Positions 1 to 5,397 of a DNA stretch of 9,967 bases are shown piece after piece. The stretch is from CAZPKH01 sp964407165. Its GTDB lineage: Bacteria; Bacteroidota; Bacteroidia; Bacteroidales; Muribaculaceae. Positions within the stretch are counted from its first letter, which is position 1. Each line of letters starts with the position of its first letter. Location: contig CAYOUJ010000077.1 in assembly GCA_964407165.1 (NCBI GenBank), positions 1 through 9,967 on the forward strand. The letters run 5' to 3'. Both the position numbers and the translations under genes were made by a program. A model generated the notes under the pieces. It worked only from the letters and a program-made list of their open reading frames with translations. It searched no databases and had not been told where the DNA came from.

Positions 1-37
1 CGTTACGCCCCTTGCCGTTAAAGATTGTTAATTTCAC

Positions 38-99
38 ACAGAAACAAATGAAACGACAGAAACTTAAATTTTTGTTTCTGCCGTTTCTATTGTTTCTGT
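38..99. repeat. 62-bp imperfect palindrome built from GAAAC boxes
   Basis: Positions i and 137-i are complementary at 26 of 31 places, so the whole 62 bp is one inverted repeat centred at 68/69. The left arm carries GAAAC at 41, 50 and 59, exactly 9 bp apart. The right arm carries GTTTC at 74, 83 and 92, also 9 bp apart. The right arm covers the presumed -33 box of the ribF promoter. It could be an operator, an AT-rich transcript hairpin ending an upstream gene, or a cruciform-prone repeat. The geometry is read directly; the role is unknown. Confidence 0.8.
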
Positions 100-120
100 A
101 TGCGAATTTCGTTAATTTTG
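89..120 (+). promoter_or_regulatory. Bacteroidetes-type promoter of the ribF operon
   Basis: ATTG at 89-92, then 20 bp, then TAATTTTG at 113-120, matches the Bacteroidetes primary-sigma consensus (TTTG, about 19-21 bp, TAnnTTTG). Transcription would start near 127, giving a leader of about 50 nt before the GTG start at 179. The -33 box lies inside the palindrome at 38-99, so that dyad could affect promoter use. Confidence 0.7.
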
Positions 121-178
121 CACTCGCAAACTTTTGCCACGGCCCAGCCGTTATAAATATGCCTAACTGCCGTCAAAC

Positions 179-1129
179 GTGAAAGTAATCAAGTCAACCA
201 ACAACAAGAGCCGCCGCATCGCCGCCGTGGGGATGTATGACGGCGTGCACCGCGGCCACCAGTTCCTGATCAACTACCTCAAGCTAGAGGCGGTGCACCG
301 GGGGCTGCATCCGGCCGTGGTGACGTTCAAGGAGCACCCGCGCACGCTGGTGCGCCCGCTGGAGGCCCCGGGGATGCTCACCGACCTTGACGACCGCCTG
401 CGCCTGCTCGAGGGCACAGGCCTCGACGACTGCATACTCCTCACGTTCACCGAGACCATGCGTCGAATGGCGGCACGCAAGTTCCTCGGGATGCTCCATG
501 ACAAGTTTGGCGTCGACGCCCTGGTGGTGGGCTTCAACAACCGCTTCGGCCGCGACCGCGTGGACGGCCTCGAGCAATACCGGCAGATAGGCACGGAGAT
601 AGGCATGGATGTGATCAGCGCCCCCGAATACCGCGGCGACGGCGGCCACATCAGCTCGTCGATAGTGCGCAACTACCTCTACCAGGGCGAGATAGCCAAG
701 GCCACGCAGGCCCTGAGCCGCCCGCACCGCCTCCGCGGTAAGGTGGTGGAGGGCAAGCGCATGGGCCGCACCATCGGCTATCCCACGGCCAACGTCAAGC
801 CATTGAGCGACCGCGCGATAATACCCCGCGCCGGTGTGTATGCCGTGGTTGTGACCACCCCCGACGGCGTCCGCCGCCCAGCCATGCTCAACATCGGCTA
901 CCGGCCCACGGTCGACGACGCCGAGGACGCCACGCTCTCCATCGAAGTCAACATACTCGGCTACACCGGCTACCTCTACGGCGAGACGCTTACCATCGAC
1001 TTCATCGACTTCATTCGCAAGGAAAAGAAGTTCAAGGACCTCGAGCGGCTGAGGCAGCAGCTTGGCGCCGACGCGCGCAAGGCCCGCAAGATCATCGAGG
1101 CCTATCTCAGCCCACACAAGAAAAAATAG
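179..1129 (+). CDS. ribF: Bifunctional riboflavin kinase / FMN adenylyltransferase (FAD synthetase)
   Basis: Cytosolic enzyme that phosphorylates riboflavin to FMN with ATP and then adenylates FMN to FAD. At 316 aa it has the usual length for the family. The N-terminal nucleotidyltransferase domain (about 14-170) shows GMYDGVHRGH at 18-27, VVGFNNRFGRDR near 116-127 and the ISSSIVR signature at 158-164. The C-terminal kinase domain (about 183-310) shows GRTIGYPTAN at 196-205, LNIGYRPT at 237-244 and a KEKKF segment at 281-285. The start is GTG at 179: the first in-frame ATG (233) lies inside the ATP-binding motif, and MKVI at the N-terminus resembles start regions I recall from Bacteroides RibF. 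First gene of a probable operon; sdaA follows after 6 bp. No FMN riboswitch is visible in the short leader. Confidence 0.95.
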   Translation: MKVIKSTNNKSRRIAAVGMYDGVHRGHQFLINYLKLEAVHRGLHPAVVTFKEHPRTLVRPLEAPGMLTDLDDRLRLLEGTGLDDCILLTFTETMRRMAARKFLGMLHDKFGVDALVVGFNNRFGRDRVDGLEQYRQIGTEIGMDVISAPEYRGDGGHISSSIVRNYLYQGEIAKATQALSRPHRLRGKVVEGKRMGRTIGYPTANVKPLSDRAIIPRAGVYAVVVTTPDGVRRPAMLNIGYRPTVDDAEDATLSIEVNILGYTGYLYGETLTIDFIDFIRKEKKFKDLERLRQQLGADARKARKIIEAYLSPHKKK

Positions 1130-1135
1130 CCCTTA

Positions 1136-2371
1136 ATGGAATCAATAAAATGCCTGTATAAAATCGGCTACGGTCCCTCCAGCAGCCATACCATGGGCCC
1201 GCGGCACGCCGCCGAGGAGTTTGTCCGGCACCACCCCGATGCCGCCCGCTACGAGGTCACGCTTTACGGCTCCCTCGCCGCCACCGGCAAAGGCCACCTC
1301 ACCGACAAGGCGATACTCGACGTGCTATCACCCGTGACCCCCACGGAGATAGTATGGAAACCGGAGATATTCCTCCCGTTCCATCCCAACGGCATGCAGT
1401 TCAGGGCGTTCGCCGCCGACGGCACGGTCATCGCCGACGTCACGCTCTACTCGATAGGCGGTGGCGACGTGGTGGCGGAGGGGGAGACCCCCGCCGGCCA
1501 CGAGAGCGTCTACGAGATGAGCCGCATCGACGACATCCTGCGCTGGTGCAACCAAAACGGCCGCTCGTTCTGGGAGTACGTCGAGCAGTGCGAGAACTCC
1601 GACGTGTGGGACTACCTGCAGCAGGTGTGGCAGGTGATGAAGGAGGCCGTGCTCCGCGGCATCGAGGCTGAGGGTGTGCTTCCCGGCGGACTCGGCGTGC
1701 GCCGCAAGGCCGTCAGCTACTACGTCCACGCCACCGGATACGCCGCCTCGCTGCGCTCCCGCGGCCTGGTATACGCCTACGCCCTGGGCGTGAGCGAGGA
1801 GAACGCCGCCGGTGGCCGGATAGTCACCGCCCCCACGTGCGGCTCCTCCGGCATAGTCCCCGCCGTGCTATATCACCTGCACACCACCAAGGGGTTCAGC
1901 GAGAAGCGCATACTCCGCGCCCTGGCCACGGCAGGCCTGTTTGGCAACGTGGTCAAGGCCAACGCCTCGGTCAGCGGCGCCGAAGTCGGCTGCCAAGGGG
2001 AGGTCGGCGTGGCCTGCGCCATGGCCGCTGCCGCCGCCAACCAGCTCTTCGGTGGCACACCCGCGCAGATTGAATACTCCGCCGAGATGGGCCTGGAGCA
2101 CCACCTCGGCCTCACCTGCGACCCCGTGTGCGGCCTGGTGCAGATACCCTGCATCGAGCGCAACGCATACGCCGCCGCCCGCGCCCTCGACTCAAACCTC
2201 TACGCCACCTTCTCCGACGGCCACCATCGCGTGAGCTTCGACCGCATCGTGGAGGTGATGAAGCAGACGGGCCACGACATACCCAGCCTCTACAAGGAGA
2301 CGGCCCTGGGCGGCCTCGCCGCCCAGGTCGACGCCCCCGGCCCGGACACGAATAATTACAAATCTCGATGA
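1136..2371 (+). CDS. sdaA: L-serine ammonia-lyase (L-serine dehydratase), iron-sulfur-dependent, single chain
   Basis: Deaminates L-serine to pyruvate and ammonia with a labile [4Fe-4S] cluster instead of PLP. The beta domain is N-terminal (GPSSSHTMGP at 13-22) and the catalytic alpha domain follows (APTCGSSGIVPAV at 232-244, EVGCQGEVGVAC at 283-294, GLTCDPVCG at 325-333, PCIERN at 338-343). Cys286, Cys328 and Cys339 have the 42- and 11-residue spacing of the three cluster ligands in the Legionella enzyme. The protein is 411 aa, shorter than the roughly 455-aa proteobacterial enzymes. Its tail after KETALGGLA has no cysteine, whereas the proteobacterial enzymes I recall end with a Cys that caps the cluster. 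ATG at 1136 lies 6 bp after the ribF stop. The stop overlaps the next start (ATGA). Confidence 0.95.
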   Translation: MESIKCLYKIGYGPSSSHTMGPRHAAEEFVRHHPDAARYEVTLYGSLAATGKGHLTDKAILDVLSPVTPTEIVWKPEIFLPFHPNGMQFRAFAADGTVIADVTLYSIGGGDVVAEGETPAGHESVYEMSRIDDILRWCNQNGRSFWEYVEQCENSDVWDYLQQVWQVMKEAVLRGIEAEGVLPGGLGVRRKAVSYYVHATGYAASLRSRGLVYAYALGVSEENAAGGRIVTAPTCGSSGIVPAVLYHLHTTKGFSEKRILRALATAGLFGNVVKANASVSGAEVGCQGEVGVACAMAAAAANQLFGGTPAQIEYSAEMGLEHHLGLTCDPVCGLVQIPCIERNAYAAARALDSNLYATFSDGHHRVSFDRIVEVMKQTGHDIPSLYKETALGGLAAQVDAPGPDTNNYKSR

Positions 2372-3075
2372 TGCTAAGGCGTTTGTGGCGCAAGCGCTGG
2401 GCCCTCCGGTCGCTCGCCAAGACCATATACTTCAACTTCCACTACCTCCCCCTGCGGCAGGCGGTGAAGCTGCCCATCGTCCTTTACAAGCCGCATTTCA
2501 AGGCGCTTAAGGGACGTATCGAGCTTACTGCGCCCGCCCGCTTCGGCATGGTCAACCTCGGCCACGGCGCCGTGTCGCTCTACCCCAACAGCGGCATTGT
2601 CATCGAGAACCACGGCGGCGTCATACGCCTGGGCGACAACGTGTGCATCGGCGGCGCCTCCGCCGTCAGCATCGGTCCCAAGGGCGAGCTCACCATCGAC
2701 GGTGACTTCATGGCCAATGCCGCCCTCCGGCTGGCATGCTACCAAAGCATAACCTTCGGCACCCGCTGCCGCCTGGCCTGGGAGTGCACCGTCTTCGACA
2801 CAGACTTCCACGCCCTCACCCTCCCCGACGGCTCGCTCACCGATGCCGTCGCGCCCATCGTCATCGGCGACAACTGCTGGTTGGGCACTCAGACCCTCGT
2901 GCTCAAGGGCACCCGCCTGCCAGCCTGCACCACCGTCCAGGCCCGCTCGACCCTCTCACGAGACCTCTCCCACCTGCCCGAGCGAACTGTCATCGGCCCC
3001 GACGTGCACATAAAAGCCAAACGCATAGGCATCTACCGCGACGTCGCCAACGACATCCCCCCCACCCTAAAATAA
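2368..3075 (+). CDS. Hexapeptide-repeat (left-handed beta-helix) acyltransferase
   Basis: Probable O-acyl- or O-acetyltransferase of the LbetaH/maltose-acetyltransferase superfamily; the acceptor is unknown, perhaps a cell-surface glycan. The 235-aa protein has a basic N-terminal segment (LRRLWRKRWALRSLAK, about 3-18) that could touch the membrane. From about residue 60 it shows degenerate hexapeptide coils such as IVIENHGGVIRLGDNVCIG. DTDFH at 144-148 supplies the likely catalytic His148, and a typical C-terminal coil follows (PIVIGDNCWLG, 163-173). The ATG overlaps the sdaA stop as ATGA, so translation is probably coupled; ATG at 2371 is an equally possible start. No glycosyltransferases lie beside it, so the serine dehydratase-acyltransferase pairing does not reveal the substrate. 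Confidence 0.85.
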   Translation: MMLRRLWRKRWALRSLAKTIYFNFHYLPLRQAVKLPIVLYKPHFKALKGRIELTAPARFGMVNLGHGAVSLYPNSGIVIENHGGVIRLGDNVCIGGASAVSIGPKGELTIDGDFMANAALRLACYQSITFGTRCRLAWECTVFDTDFHALTLPDGSLTDAVAPIVIGDNCWLGTQTLVLKGTRLPACTTVQARSTLSRDLSHLPERTVIGPDVHIKAKRIGIYRDVANDIPPTLK

Positions 3076-3076
3076 C

Positions 3077-3137
3077 ACTCATCAACTCTTGACTCATCAA
3101 CTCATCAACTGATTACTCATCAACTCATCAACTCAAT
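3077..3137 (+). repeat. Tandem ACTCATCA tract with 8-8-7 bp higher-order unit
   Basis: The whole gap between the acyltransferase stop and the mscL ATG is made of ACTCATCA-like units. Two 23-bp repeats (3092-3114 and 3115-3137) are each two perfect 8-mers plus a degenerate 7-mer (ACTGATT, ACTCAAT), preceded by a 15-bp partial copy (3077-3091). The array ends exactly at the base before the mscL start codon. There is no promoter-like TAnnTTTG and no Shine-Dalgarno sequence in it. Confidence 0.85.
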
Positions 3138-3566
3138 ATGGGAAATTTTCTATCTGATTTCAAGGACTTTGCCATGAAGGGCAACGTCATCGACATGGCT
3201 GTCGGCGTCATCATCGGCGGCGCCTTCGGCAAGATCGTCAGCTCGCTCGTCGACGACATCATCATGCCCGTCATCGGCGCGTGCACCGGCGGCATAGACT
3301 TCAAGGACTACACGTGGACCATCAAGGCCGCCGTCATGAAAGGCAACGAGATCATCGAGCCGGCCGTGACCATGAACTGGGGCCAGTTCATCAACTACAT
3401 CGTCAACTTCCTCATCATCGCCATCAGCATCTTCGTGGCCCTGCGCGTGGTCATGAAGTTCAAGAAGAAAGAGGAGGAAGCCCCGGCTCCGGCAGCCGAG
3501 CCCACCAAAGAGGAGCAGCTGCTCACCGAAATACGCGACCTGCTCGCCAAAGAAGTTAAGAAATAA
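3138..3566 (+). CDS. mscL: Large-conductance mechanosensitive channel MscL
   Basis: Homopentameric inner-membrane channel that opens under high membrane tension and releases solutes during osmotic downshock. The 142-aa protein has the full family layout: amphipathic N-terminal helix (MGNFLSDFKDFAMKGN), TM1 about 15-46 (VIDMAVGVIIGGAFGKIV with the glycine-rich pore lining), a periplasmic loop about 47-80, TM2 about 82-107 ending in RVVMKFKKK, an Ala/Pro/Glu linker, and the cytoplasmic helix bundle EEQLLTEIRDLL at 125-136. The start is fixed by the conserved N-terminus. It sits between two repeat tracts, with no promoter that I can find, so it may depend on read-through from the ribF operon. 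Confidence 0.97.
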   Translation: MGNFLSDFKDFAMKGNVIDMAVGVIIGGAFGKIVSSLVDDIIMPVIGACTGGIDFKDYTWTIKAAVMKGNEIIEPAVTMNWGQFINYIVNFLIIAISIFVALRVVMKFKKKEEEAPAPAAEPTKEEQLLTEIRDLLAKEVKK

Positions 3567-3643
3567 TCGACAACCTATCGATAACCATCGACAGACTATC
3601 GATTAATCGATCGACAATCGATTGCCTATCGATGATTATTGAC
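3566..3643 (+). repeat. Degenerate ATCGA/ATCGAT array
   Basis: ATCGA begins at 3566, 3577, 3587, 3598, 3606, 3610, 3617 and 3628, with a variant ATTGA at 3638. Most intervals are 10-11 bp, near one helical turn. Several copies extend to the palindrome ATCGAT. The array begins at the last base of the mscL stop codon and fills most of the 91-bp gap before the cobalamin adenosyltransferase. No promoter motif or terminator hairpin with a T-run is seen in it. Confidence 0.75.
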
Positions 3644-3657
3644 AAAACCAATCAACC

Positions 3658-4215
3658 ATGAAATCAGCAATATACACCCGCACCGGCGACACCGGCACCA
3701 CCGCACTCGTCGGCGGCTCGCGCGTCGACAAAGACCACCCGCGCCTCGAGGCCTACGGCACCATCGACGAGCTCAACTCACACCTCGGCCTGCTCGCCTC
3801 CATCGCAAACCCCGACCCCGACGTGGCAGCGCTCATCACCGAGGCACAGAACAAGATGTTCTGCATCGGCGCATACCTCGCCACACCGGCGCCCTCGCAC
3901 CCCGACGACGTCCCCGGCCTCGACGAGGCCGACATCGAGCGCATCGAGGAGGTCATCGACCGCTTGGACGCTACCGTCCCCCCCCTGCGCGCGTTCATCC
4001 TCCCCGCCGGTTGCACCGCCGCCTGCGCCGCCAACGTCGCCCGCACCGTCTGCCGCCGCGCCGAGCGCCGCATCATAACCCTGGGCCACAGCGTCGGCCG
4101 CGTAGCACCCATCGTCGTGCAATACGTCAACCGCCTCTCCGACTTCCTCTTCATCTACGCCCGCTACCTCAACATCTCGTCGCAGACCGAGGAGACCCCG
4201 TGGCACAAGGAATGA
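3658..4215 (+). CDS. pduO: PduO-type ATP:cob(I)alamin adenosyltransferase
   Basis: Cytosolic enzyme that transfers the 5'-deoxyadenosyl group of ATP to cob(I)alamin (or cobyrinate diamide), making the adenosyl-B12 used, for example, by methylmalonyl-CoA mutase. The 185-aa protein has the family's ATP and cobalamin signatures in order: TRTGDTGTT at 7-15, RLEAYGTIDELNS at 29-41, FILPAG at 113-118, RTVCRRAER at 129-137, and a C-terminal VNRLSDFLF at 157-165. The length fits a single-domain PduO protein, unrelated in fold to CobA. ATG at 3658 places the first motif seven residues in, as usual. No B12 riboswitch is visible upstream and no other B12 gene is in the window. The symbol follows the family name; it does not imply a pdu operon. 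Confidence 0.92.
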   Translation: MKSAIYTRTGDTGTTALVGGSRVDKDHPRLEAYGTIDELNSHLGLLASIANPDPDVAALITEAQNKMFCIGAYLATPAPSHPDDVPGLDEADIERIEEVIDRLDATVPPLRAFILPAGCTAACAANVARTVCRRAERRIITLGHSVGRVAPIVVQYVNRLSDFLFIYARYLNISSQTEETPWHKE

Positions 4216-4277
4216 GGGTAATTTAACACGGTTTAACGCTTCGGAGCCCCTTTTGTGTGAAATAAATGCGCCAAACA

Positions 4278-4309
4278 GTTGTTAGTATCAAGAAAATAGC
4301 ATAATTTTG
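4278..4309 (+). promoter_or_regulatory. Bacteroidetes-type promoter of the DUF2795 gene
   Basis: GTTG at 4278-4281, 20 bp, TAATTTTG at 4302-4309: the same -7 sequence and spacing as the promoter before ribF. The transcript would begin near 4316, giving a leader of about 40 nt with an A-rich stretch before the ATG at 4355 and no Shine-Dalgarno. Confidence 0.75.
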
Positions 4310-4354
4310 CGCACATTTTTCCATAGCTACTAACAAACAAAAAATACCCGCATA

Positions 4355-4576
4355 ATGTATTGGACACTTGAACTGGCCTCGAAGCTCGAGGACGCCCCGT
4401 GGCCCGCCACCAAAGACGAGCTCATAGACTACGCAATGCGCTCCGGCGCCCCCCTCGAAGTCATCGAAAACCTCCAGGAGATCGAAGACGAGGGCGACAC
4501 CTACGAGTGCATCGAAGACATCTGGCCCGACTACCCCTCCAAAGAAGACTTCTTCTTCAACGAGGACGAATATTGA
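4355..4576 (+). CDS. Small acidic DUF2795 family protein
   Basis: 73-aa cytosolic protein, strongly acidic at the C-terminus (YPSKEDFFFNEDEY), with no signal peptide, membrane segment or cysteine cluster (one Cys). The N-terminus MYWTLELASKLEDAPWPATK and the central DELIDYAMRSGAP and IENLQEIEDEG segments match my memory of the DUF2795 proteins found almost unchanged across Bacteroides relatives. The function is unknown. The fold is expected to be helical, possibly protein- or nucleic-acid-binding, but that is not shown here. The gene is monocistronic: its own promoter lies 46 bp upstream and a strong hairpin 38 bp downstream. High conservation plus a dedicated promoter suggests a basal cellular role. 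Confidence 0.88.
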   Translation: MYWTLELASKLEDAPWPATKDELIDYAMRSGAPLEVIENLQEIEDEGDTYECIEDIWPDYPSKEDFFFNEDEY

Positions 4577-4613
4577 TTGGCTCTGCCGGGATAAATCTCT
4601 GATATTCAATAGG

Positions 4614-4650
4614 GGAGACTAACACTAAAGTGTTAGTCTCCGTTGTTTTG
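4614..4650 (+). terminator. Rho-independent terminator after the DUF2795 gene
   Basis: Stem 4614-4626 pairs perfectly with 4629-4641 (13 bp, GGAGACTAACACT), which in practice leaves a four-base TAAA loop. It is followed by GTTGTTTTG. The T-tract is modest, but the stem is strong and correctly placed. Because the genes converge here, it may also stop transcripts of the cysteine-rich gene coming from the right. Confidence 0.8.
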
Positions 4651-4688
4651 AGCCATTTTACGTGATTTTTTGCTAACAAGTGGCTCAA
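4648..4688. repeat. Inverted repeat TTGAGCCA / TGGCTCAA
   Basis: TTGAGCCA (4648-4655) and TGGCTCAA (4681-4688) are perfect 8-bp inverted copies with 25 bp between them, including a T6 run. They lie between the terminator hairpin and the end of the cysteine-rich gene. A third small hairpin (4715-4721 with 4727-4733, CCCTAAA/TTTAGGG) contains that gene's stop codon. These may be part of a compound convergent terminator. Confidence 0.55.
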
Positions 4689-4727
4689 TATGTTACCGCT
4701 CAGCGAGATTCTCTCCCTAAATCTGCT

Positions 4728-5198
4728 TTAGGGCTCGGCGACTACAACGGGGGTGGGGTCGGCCACCCCTACGGCGGGAACGGCGACGCCAGTCTTGGCG
4801 GAAGCGCCCTCAGCCTTCTCGGTGCATGCGCTGCCGGCTTTGACCGAGGTAGTAGTGCCGCAGCAGTTCTTCTCGGGGGTGCACTTGCATTCGGTGCCGC
4901 ACTTGCAGTTGGGGTTGTCGGCCTTCGAGCAGTCGGCCTTGCCACACTTGGTGCATGTGGCGGCAGACTCCTTGCAGCAAGGAGCCGTAGCGGCGGGAGC
5001 GGTGCAGGTGCCGCTCGTGGCGGGGCAGCAAACGGCAGCGCTGTCGCATGCAACGGCGGTGGCTCCGGTCCTGGATGCTGTGGTCTTTTTGGTAGTGGTG
5101 GTCTTGACGGCGCGGGCCTTGCGCGGGGCGGCGGCCTCGCCGGCGATGACGCTCACGCTGACCATGACGGCGGCCAAGAGAATAAGAAGTTTCTTCAT
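4728..5198 (-). CDS. Secreted cysteine-rich protein, unrecognised family
   Basis: I do not recognise the family. The 156-aa protein starts with a clear Sec signal peptide (MKKLLILLAAVMVSVSVIAG, about 1-20, cleavage probably at 19-24). It is followed by a basic Thr/Lys/Ala-rich linker (about 26-48) with three TT-containing repeats. A core has 16 cysteines at 51, 57, 58, 65, 74, 75, 82, 85, 90, 98, 100, 104, 106, 112, 113 and 125, including three CC pairs and CxC pairs. The tail (132-156) is Val/Pro/Ala-rich. There is no lipobox and no histidine. The cysteines could bind metal, as in metallothionein-like proteins, or form disulfides in the periplasm; the sequence does not decide. It has its own promoter on this strand. 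Longer plus-strand frames over it are Gly/Ala-rich shadows. Confidence 0.8.
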   Translation of the reverse strand: MKKLLILLAAVMVSVSVIAGEAAAPRKARAVKTTTTKKTTASRTGATAVACDSAAVCCPATSGTCTAPAATAPCCKESAATCTKCGKADCSKADNPNCKCGTECKCTPEKNCCGTTTSVKAGSACTEKAEGASAKTGVAVPAVGVADPTPVVVAEP

Positions 5199-5279
5199 AA
5201 TCTGTAAGTGTTATTTAGTTACTTATAAATAGACGTTGCAAATCGTAACGGGTTTAACGCGCCCGCTTCATTTCTTTTG

Positions 5280-5309
5280 CAAAGTTACACATTATAATGA
5301 TTAAAGCAA
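5280..5309 (-). promoter_or_regulatory. Promoter of the cysteine-rich protein gene
   Basis: On the minus strand TTG (complement of 5307-5309), 19 bp, then TAACTTTG (complement of 5280-5287), a full Bacteroidetes consensus. Transcription would start near 5273, leaving a leader of about 75 nt before the ATG at 5198. Confidence 0.75.
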
Positions 5310-5316
5310 AATATTT

Positions 5317-5369
5317 TGAAAAATAGTCCCCGGTGCCGTGTCGGGAAGAGACGACATCCGGCTCCGGGG
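5317..5369 (-). terminator. Rho-independent terminator of the 5398-6141 gene
   Basis: CCCCGG (5328-5333) pairs with CCGGGG (5364-5369); GCCG (5335-5338) and GTCG (5340-5343) continue the stem with CGGC and CGAC on the other side, with small internal mismatches. On the minus strand the hairpin is followed by CTATTTTTC, a T5 tract (A5 at 5319-5323 on the plus strand). It lies 28 bp past the stop codon of the secreted-protein gene. Confidence 0.82.
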
Positions 5370-5397
5370 ATTTACAGGCTTTGATCTGAGACGGCTC

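Noticed and set aside
1..178. FMN riboswitch upstream of ribF
   Set aside because: The leader after the predicted start is only about 50 nt and shows no RFN-element core; the structure seen is the GAAAC palindrome.
284..1117. Minus-strand 277-aa frame over ribF
   Set aside because: RibF motifs are unambiguous on the plus strand; the minus frame is an Ala/Val/His-rich antisense shadow.
3077..3643. CRISPR-like array around mscL
   Set aside because: The repeats are 5-8 bp, directly abutting or with tiny gaps, without unique spacers of CRISPR length, and no cas gene is present.
4216..4260. Possible terminator after the cobalamin adenosyltransferase (GCTTCGGAGC followed by CCCCTTTT)
   Set aside because: Only three firm base pairs around the TCGG loop; too weak to call.
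4680..5207. Plus-strand 175-aa Gly/Ala-rich open frame opposite the cysteine-rich gene
   Set aside because: Low-complexity composition typical of a shadow frame in GC-rich DNA. The minus-strand frame has a textbook signal peptide, a promoter at 5280-5309 and a plausible stop.
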